Source of the DNA: Clostridiales bacterium
Lineage (GTDB): Bacteria; Bacillota_A; Clostridia; Oscillospirales; Oscillospiraceae
Reading direction: 5' to 3'
DNA length: 7,737 nt
Assembly: GCA_019417795.1 (NCBI GenBank)
Contig: DXUR01000106.1
Location: forward strand, 1-7,737
The number at the start of each line of letters is the position of its first letter. The first letter of the stretch is position 1. This document shows, in pieces, positions 6,435-7,737 of this stretch. The notes under the pieces are model-generated. The model made no database searches. It had not been told where the DNA came from and saw nothing but the letters and a program-made list of their open reading frames with translations. The position numbers were made by a program, and so were the translations under genes.

Positions 6435-6918
6435 ATTTCATCAAGGCAAGCTGTTACTCCATTTAACGATACCTTTTGAAGAAAAGCCAAAGACCAACTT
6501 ACCGAGCGACAATCTCAAGTACTACCGTCAGCGAAAACAGATGACAACAAGACAGTTGGCGGAAAAGCTGGATATTGTACCATCAACTGTTGTGATGTAT
6601 GAAAATGGAAAACGTCCTATTCCTTATGATGTAGCTATTAAGCTGGCAGATGTTTTGGAAATCGAAGCGACCTTACTCTGTGATGATTTCTCCCGTTTCC
6701 TTTCTGTACCCTATACCGAAGCGCTAAAGAGCGTTAGAACGGCTCTGAGGCTGTCACAGAAGGCTTTTGCAGAACGGATAGGGATTGTACCAAGCTACTA
6801 CTATAAAATCGAAGAAGGCAATCGCAGACCGTCACGAAAGGTTTATCAGAAGATATATGCTGCGCTTGAAACGACCAGTCTACAAACTTCACTTTTAGGG
6901 GAGCATCCATTACAATGA
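6424..6918 (+). CDS. Tandem helix-turn-helix (XRE/HTH_3) regulator, 5' end uncertain
   Basis: This DNA-binding protein has two Cro/C1-type HTH domains. One covers about residues 30-84 (LKYYRQRKQMTTRQLAEKLD, then IVPSTVVMYENGKRPIP). The other covers about 100-150 (ALRLSQKAFAERIGIVPS, then YYYKIEEGNRRPSRK). The repeat IVPS-x(3-4)-Y-x-x-E/N-G-x-R-x-P in both halves suggests an internal duplication. Upstream of residue 30 the frame is open to a stop at 6382-6384 but has no ATG and no clear Shine-Dalgarno. The first ATG (6541) would cut the first HTH, so initiation is at TTG or the true 5' end was removed at the IS junction near 6404. The stop overlaps an ATG (ATGA at 6915-6918) in the tnpV frame, indicating co-expression with tnpV. 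It probably regulates mobile-element genes; the target is unknown. Confidence 0.7.
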   Translation: MLCEFHQGKLLLHLTIPFEEKPKTNLPSDNLKYYRQRKQMTTRQLAEKLDIVPSTVVMYENGKRPIPYDVAIKLADVLEIEATLLCDDFSRFLSVPYTEALKSVRTALRLSQKAFAERIGIVPSYYYKIEEGNRRPSRKVYQKIYAALETTSLQTSLLGEHPLQ

Positions 6919-6950
6919 AGGTAAAAGACAAAACGATTGGAGGAGTGACT

Positions 6951-7301
6951 ATGGCACAGAATTTGACTTATACCCGTTGCGGTGATTATCTTATCCCTGA
7001 TATTCGGTTAAGCTACACAAGCGATAAACCGCTTGGAAAATACGGCAGGATGCGCAGAGCTTATCTGGAGCAAAACAACCCTATGTTACTCGATGATTTA
7101 ATTCTTACTGAAACTTTGTTCCCGCATCTTTGGAAAATTGATGAGATAGCACATTGCAGAATGGAGCGGCTGACGGAGAAGCTTTTGGAAAGAAATCCCG
7201 CTCCGGATAAAGCAACTCAACAACTTGCATGGGTTCAGCACATGAATATGCTGAAAGCACAGGCTGAAGAAATTATAGTTGCAGAGCTGATTTACAGTTA
7301 A
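6951..7301 (+). CDS. tnpV: TnpV-family transposon-encoded protein
   Basis: This 116-aa product matches TnpV, named from the clostridial transposon Tn4451 and widespread in conjugative and mobilisable elements of gut Clostridia. Recognisable conserved segments are YTRCGDYLIPDI (7-18), LGKYGRMRRAYLE (28-40), the TETLFPHLWKIDE stretch (53-65) and the C-terminal WVQHMNMLKAQAEEIIVAELIY (94-115). The protein is largely alpha-helical and charged. Its biochemical role is not settled; an accessory or Xis-like role has been suggested. The start at ATG 6951 is chosen because GGAGGAG lies five bases upstream and family proteins begin about there. The in-frame ATG at 6915 overlaps the HTH stop but has a poorly spaced ribosome site. 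Full length, no defect seen. Confidence 0.85.
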   Translation: MAQNLTYTRCGDYLIPDIRLSYTSDKPLGKYGRMRRAYLEQNNPMLLDDLILTETLFPHLWKIDEIAHCRMERLTEKLLERNPAPDKATQQLAWVQHMNMLKAQAEEIIVAELIYS

Positions 7302-7315
7302 ATAACCAATAAAAG

Positions 7316-7345
7316 AATGGGCTGGCTCGAAAGGGTCAGTCCATT
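7316..7345 (+). terminator. Probable terminator after tnpV
   Basis: AATGGGCTGGC (7316-7326) pairs with GTCAGTCCATT (7335-7345) over 11 positions, two of them G-U pairs in RNA, around an eight-base loop. It begins 15 bases after the tnpV stop. The T-run is short (ATTTGTT), so termination may be weak. Confidence 0.55.
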
Positions 7346-7359
7346 TGTTATGCAGAAGA

Positions 7360-7433
7360 ACAATTCTTGAATTGTGTTTTTGACAGTTCCAGAATTGTGA
7401 TTTTCACAATTCGAGAGTTGTGAAAATCACAAT
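7360..7433. repeat. Cluster of interlocking palindromes built on the word TTGTGA/TCACAA
   Basis: Three dyads occur in 74 bases: ACAATTC-TT-GAATTGT (7360-7375), GAATTGTGA-TTT-TCACAATTC (7392-7412) and TTGTGA-AAA-TCACAA (7418-7432). The last two are also arms of a perfect 16-bp inverted repeat (7394-7409 with 7418-7433, eight-base loop). This could be a repressor-binding array or a structured RNA/DNA region. Alternatively it is a consequence of repeated codons in the linker of the decayed initiator gene described next. Confidence 0.75.
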
Positions 7434-7522
7434 GTAATAATACTGATAATAACTATACTGATTATAGTGATACCGATTCGTTTCTTTCTCTTCCTATCCG
7501 GAATGGAAAAGAAAGGATAAGA
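7384..7522 (+). pseudogene. Probable decayed fragment of a RepA-like replication initiator linker
   Basis: Two adjacent frames carry protein-like pieces. 7384-7434 reads QFQNCDFHNSRVVKITM. From 7436, one frame over, the sequence reads NNTDNNYTDYSDTD and continues to about 7522. Asn/Thr/Asp-rich stretches of this NNTDxNxTDxSDTD style, preceded by NSRVVKIT-like repeats, are what I recall from the low-complexity linker of replication initiator protein A of gut Clostridia plasmids and integrative elements. No start, DNA-binding domain or C-terminal domain is present, and a shift separates the two pieces. It is called a fragment left by deletion or recombination. The low-complexity match could be chance. 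Confidence 0.4.
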
Positions 7523-7632
7523 TGTTATATAACTGATGGTGAGGCAGTGGTATACCTTTATTGCAGAATATCTTTTTCGCTATCTCATGTAGAAATGTGA
7601 TCGACGAGCATAAAAAATAAATAATTTTGTGA
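7523..7632. other. AT-rich interval with no recognised feature
   Basis: No convincing gene, RNA or long repeat is visible here. The frame running from the initiator-like fragment stays open to TGA at 7598-7600, but its residues (DGEAVVYLYCRISFS) no longer look like the initiator family. Confidence 0.5.
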
Positions 7633-7661
7633 TTGTAATTTATATGGATTTCGCATATAAT
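7633..7661 (+). promoter_or_regulatory. Strong sigma-A-type promoter for the gene at the window end
   Basis: TTGTAA (7633-7638) and a perfect TATAAT (7656-7661) are separated by exactly 17 bases. Transcription would start near 7668, leaving a leader of about 47 bases before the ATG at 7715. Confidence 0.7.
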
Positions 7662-7714
7662 AAAAGCGTGATTATAAAGCATAAAACTCCAATAAAAATG
7701 TGAGGAGTGATTCT

Positions 7715-7737
7715 ATGGAACGATTTATCTTAAAAAA
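7715..7737 (+). CDS. 5' end of an unidentified gene (partial)
   Basis: The ATG has GAGGAG (7702-7707) seven bases upstream and a strong promoter in front. Only seven complete codons are present (MERFILK), too few to name a family. The frame continues past the window edge. Confidence 0.6.

Noticed and set aside
6915..6950. ATG at 6915 as the tnpV start
   Set aside because: Its ribosome site is 11 bases away, and the extra 12 residues precede the conserved N-terminus; GGAGGAG sits properly before 6951. Coupled initiation remains possible.
7360..7433. CRISPR array
   Set aside because: The repeats are short, nested palindromes without uniform repeat-spacer units, and no cas gene is present.

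Overview
The window looks like a chromosomal segment of a Gram-positive gut-type Clostridia bacterium, probably near the Oscillospiraceae. I infer this from the GC-rich core genes with strong AGGAGG-type ribosome binding sites, the lipoprotein-anchored binding protein, the cre/LacI-type operators, and a TnpV gene typical of clostridial mobile elements. No gene here fixes the genus.

Left part (1-1527, + strand): the last codons of an unrecognised gene, then cinA (MoaB/Mog-like domain plus NMN deamidase domain). A 19-bp hairpin with T-runs on both sides follows, and it can terminate both cinA and the convergent ABC operon.

Middle part (1556-5620, - strand): a complete three-gene ABC importer operon, read right to left as lipoprotein binding protein, fused two-domain permease and ATPase. 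By overall fold class it would be called an iron(III) (FbpABC) transporter. However, the binding protein has His-Asp where FbpA has its Tyr-Tyr iron ligands, plus a Glu 23 residues after the Asp. That pattern fits AfuA-type hexose-phosphate binding proteins better. A GC-rich hairpin separates the binding-protein gene from the permease gene, and the permease and ATPase genes overlap by ATGA.

Control region (5621-6186): a long leader, a good sigma-A-type promoter on the - strand (TTGACG-17-TATTGT) with a cre/LacI-type operator at its start point, and a second, perfect cre-consensus operator 229 bp upstream. The second operator abuts a consensus TATAAT on the same strand and a possible 107-codon ORF. 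A strong hairpin terminator closes this region on the right.

Right part (about 6190-7737, + strand): clearly more AT-rich and built from mobile-element pieces. It holds the left end and first codons of a broken IS200/IS605-type element, a tandem helix-turn-helix regulator whose 5' end lies near that break, and an intact tnpV. After these come a cluster of interlocking palindromes, a probable decayed fragment of a RepA-like replication initiator, and a strong promoter driving a gene cut off by the window end.

Together, the left two thirds is resident metabolism and transport, with the importer probably under carbohydrate-responsive repression. The right third is a patchwork of horizontally acquired DNA.
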